The notes beneath the pieces were generated by a model. It was given only the letters and a program-made list of their open reading frames with translations. It was not told where the DNA came from and searched no databases. A stretch of 7,210 nucleotides of DNA, taken from the NCBI GenBank assembly GCA_028285035.1, contig JANQQF010000150.1, positions 1 through 7,210 of the forward strand, given 5' to 3'. Below, piece by piece: positions 6,356-7,210 of this stretch (positions are counted from its first letter, which is position 1; each line of letters begins with the position of its first letter). Made by a program: the position numbers and the translations under genes. This DNA comes from Phycisphaerae bacterium. GTDB taxonomy: Bacteria; Chloroflexota; Anaerolineae; 4572-78; J111.

Positions 6356-6389
6356 GCCAATGGCTATTAGACCGTACGCAACCATTGGC
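6356..6389 (-). other. Stem-loop in the receptor mRNA leader
   Basis: GCCAATGG (6356-6363) pairs perfectly with CCATTGGC (6382-6389) across an 18-base loop. It lies 34-67 bases before the receptor start codon, inside the predicted leader of about 140 bases. It does not match the cobalamin, TPP or other riboswitch signatures I can recognise. It might influence translation or mRNA stability, or be incidental. Confidence 0.35.
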
Positions 6390-6456
6390 GCCTCGCGGCC
6401 TGCCGAACCTCATTGGAAATTGGGGGTTCCTCCCGTAAATCGCTTATGCGCACAGC

Positions 6457-6476
6457 TTGTATGCAATATTACATAC
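6457..6476. promoter_or_regulatory. Operator-like palindrome in the receptor promoter
   Basis: GTATGCAATATTACATAC (6459-6476) is an inverted repeat with one mismatched pair. It overlaps TTGTATGCAAT (6457-6467), the exact 11-mer found in opposite orientation at 1573-1584. It covers the -10 box and the expected transcription start of the receptor gene, the usual place for a repressor. The TTGTATGCAA core is one base from TTGTATACAA, as in GntR-type operators. No regulator gene is visible in the window, so the family is a guess. Confidence 0.6.
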
Positions 6477-6496
6477 TAATTGATTGATTCTGTCAA
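6468..6496 (-). promoter_or_regulatory. Promoter of the TonB-dependent receptor gene
   Basis: On the minus strand TTGACA (6491-6496) is a perfect -35 box, followed after exactly 17 bases by TGTAAT (6468-6473), five of six matches to the -10 consensus. The -35 is embedded in CTGGTTGACA (6491-6500), identical to the one at 1614-1623. Transcription would begin near 6461, on the operator-like palindrome, leaving a leader of about 140 bases. Confidence 0.7.
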
Positions 6497-6500
6497 CCAG

Positions 6501-6916
6501 GCGGACTGGGAAACGGCACGAGCGCGTGGCGACAAACCGTCGAACCAGGTATTTCCAGCTTTAGCCGGCGTTTTTCTGAAACTGGCAGCTCATTTTGAAC
6601 GGGTTGAATTTTCAGAGATACCATCGACACAACGAGATATTTGCATACCTTTTCGTGTATTTTGTGCGCCGCCGCATTTCAGTCATTTCATCACGGCAAG
6701 TTGGCGGCGCCGGGCTAACCATCCATCAAGTATCAAATGGAATGGCGAAGCCTCAATCGGCGACTGGTCTCCCAACAAAACGCCGTTCAAGCAAAAGCGT
6801 AAACAATACGATCAACTTTCTAGCGAACGATAAATCGTATTCTCTACAAGATTATCGCTTCGCTGCTCTGGGGTAACTATATAATCCAGAGAACAGCCAT
6901 CTACTAGGGTTTAGGC
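6501..6916. other. Non-coding spacer with several inverted repeats
   Basis: I see no convincing gene in these 416 bases. Open frames on the plus strand lack family resemblance and plausible ribosome binding sites. Inverted repeats present are GCGCCGCC/GGCGGCGC (6666-6673 with 6703-6710), AATACGAT/ATCGTATT (6805-6812 with 6834-6841, with a further ACGAT at 6827-6831), and GCTG-CTCTGG/CCAGAG-CAGC (6862-6871 with 6886-6897, 2-base bulge). The last lies just after the DUF1993 stop codon and could help end that transcript, although no T run follows it. Confidence 0.4.
6862..6897 (-). terminator. Possible terminator hairpin after the DUF1993 gene
   Basis: A 10-bp stem (CTCTGG/CCAGAG plus GCTG/CAGC, separated by a 2-base bulge) with a 14-base AT-rich loop, about 20 bases past the DUF1993 stop codon. 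The absence of a U tract downstream makes intrinsic termination doubtful. Confidence 0.3.
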
Positions 6917-7210
6917 CTAAGCTGTCAGGGGCTCTTTCGAACGCACCTGCCCCATGAAATTTTGCTTTCCTATCTGCAGACCGGCGTCACGCAACAAGTC
7001 ATAAGCGGTTGTCGCATGGAAATAAAAATTAGGAAGCGAGAATGACATTAAATAATTCTCTGCGGTGAAGTGAAGCTCAAACCCATGCTCTGGCACCGAA
7101 AATAACATATTCTTGCCAACGAACCCTTCCATTTCTTCAGGTTTGACTTCTTTCAACTTAGCAATGGCCTGATCGATTTGTTCGCGAATCTCGGCAAAAG
7201 TTTCCGGCGC
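6917..7210 (-). CDS. DUF1993 family protein, C-terminal part (runs off the right edge)
   Basis: The last 97 residues of a protein that continues past the window edge; family members have about 170 residues, so roughly the N-terminal 40 percent is missing. The visible part starts APETFAEIREQIDQAIAKL, a helix, followed by EMEGFVGKNMLFSV, then the family hallmark NYLMSFSLPNFYFHATTAYDLLRDAG and IGKQNFMG near the C-terminus. These match the DUF1993 pattern of an all-helical protein of unknown function, often grouped near DinB-like folds; SLPNFYFHATTAYD is the most conserved block. There is no signal peptide in the visible part. The stop TAG (6917-6919) lies within the palindrome TTAGGCCTAA (6911-6920). 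It is on the same strand as the receptor gene but 594 bases upstream of it, so cotranscription is unlikely given the strong receptor promoter. Confidence 0.85.
   Translation of the reverse strand, partial: APETFAEIREQIDQAIAKLKEVKPEEMEGFVGKNMLFSVPEHGFELHFTAENYLMSFSLPNFYFHATTAYDLLRDAGLQIGKQNFMGQVRSKEPLTA

Noticed and set aside
6323..6460. Cobalamin or other riboswitch in the receptor leader
   Set aside because: The leader is too short for a full cobalamin riboswitch and no B12-box-like conserved segment is visible.
1391..6650. Similar short strings GATATCGCATACCT (1391-1404) and GATATTTGCATACCT (6636-6650) as extra operator sites
   Set aside because: They match only a half-site, sit at different positions relative to the two promoters, and no promoter boxes adjoin them.
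6480..6876. Overlapping plus-strand open frames of 117 and 93 codons in the spacer upstream of the receptor gene
   Set aside because: No recognisable domain, no good ribosome binding site, biased low-complexity composition, and the first overlaps the receptor promoter. Treated as chance frames.

Overview
The window looks like a stretch of a proteobacterial chromosome, most likely an alphaproteobacterium of the sphingomonad type. The evidence is a large TonB-dependent receptor with a VVTAQKR-type TonB box, glutathione-S-transferase (GST) family proteins, a SnoaL-like protein and a zinc-free quinone-oxidoreductase-type dehydrogenase close together, with roughly balanced base composition. A gammaproteobacterial host is not excluded. 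I see no rRNA, tRNA, CRISPR array, integrase or transposase.

Layout, left to right. A minus-strand unit runs from about 1580 to the left edge: an NTF2/SnoaL-like protein (900-1307), a GST-family protein (28-738), and a strong ribosome binding site at 6-11 for a gene beyond the edge. A second GST-family gene (1689-2366, plus strand) is divergent from it across an AT-rich regulatory region. Between 2367 and 2825 lie weak hairpins and the 3' remnant of a thioredoxin-reductase-like flavoprotein gene (minus strand, pseudogene). A quinone-oxidoreductase-like gene (2826-3821, minus) follows, then a spacer with a clear hairpin terminator (3970-3992). Next is the TonB-dependent receptor (4067-6322, minus), a long non-coding region (6323-6916), and the C-terminal part of a DUF1993-family gene (6917 to the right edge, minus).

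The most notable signal is a promoter architecture shared by the receptor gene and the SnoaL/GST unit. On the minus strand both have CTGGTTGACA (the -35 box is TTGACA), then 14-15 bases, then GTATGTA(TA)ATAT (the -10 region). In both, a near-palindrome containing the same 11-mer, TTGTATGCAAT, sits at the expected transcription start. This resembles GntR-type operators and suggests that one repressor, not in this window, controls outer-membrane uptake together with the intracellular enzymes. The divergent GST gene shares that operator in its own putative promoter.

The combination of an outer-membrane receptor, two GST-fold proteins, a SnoaL-fold protein and an NAD(P)H-dependent reductase fits a catabolic or detoxification gene set for a hydrophobic or aromatic small molecule. 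The substrate cannot be read from the sequence, and none of the individual families is new.
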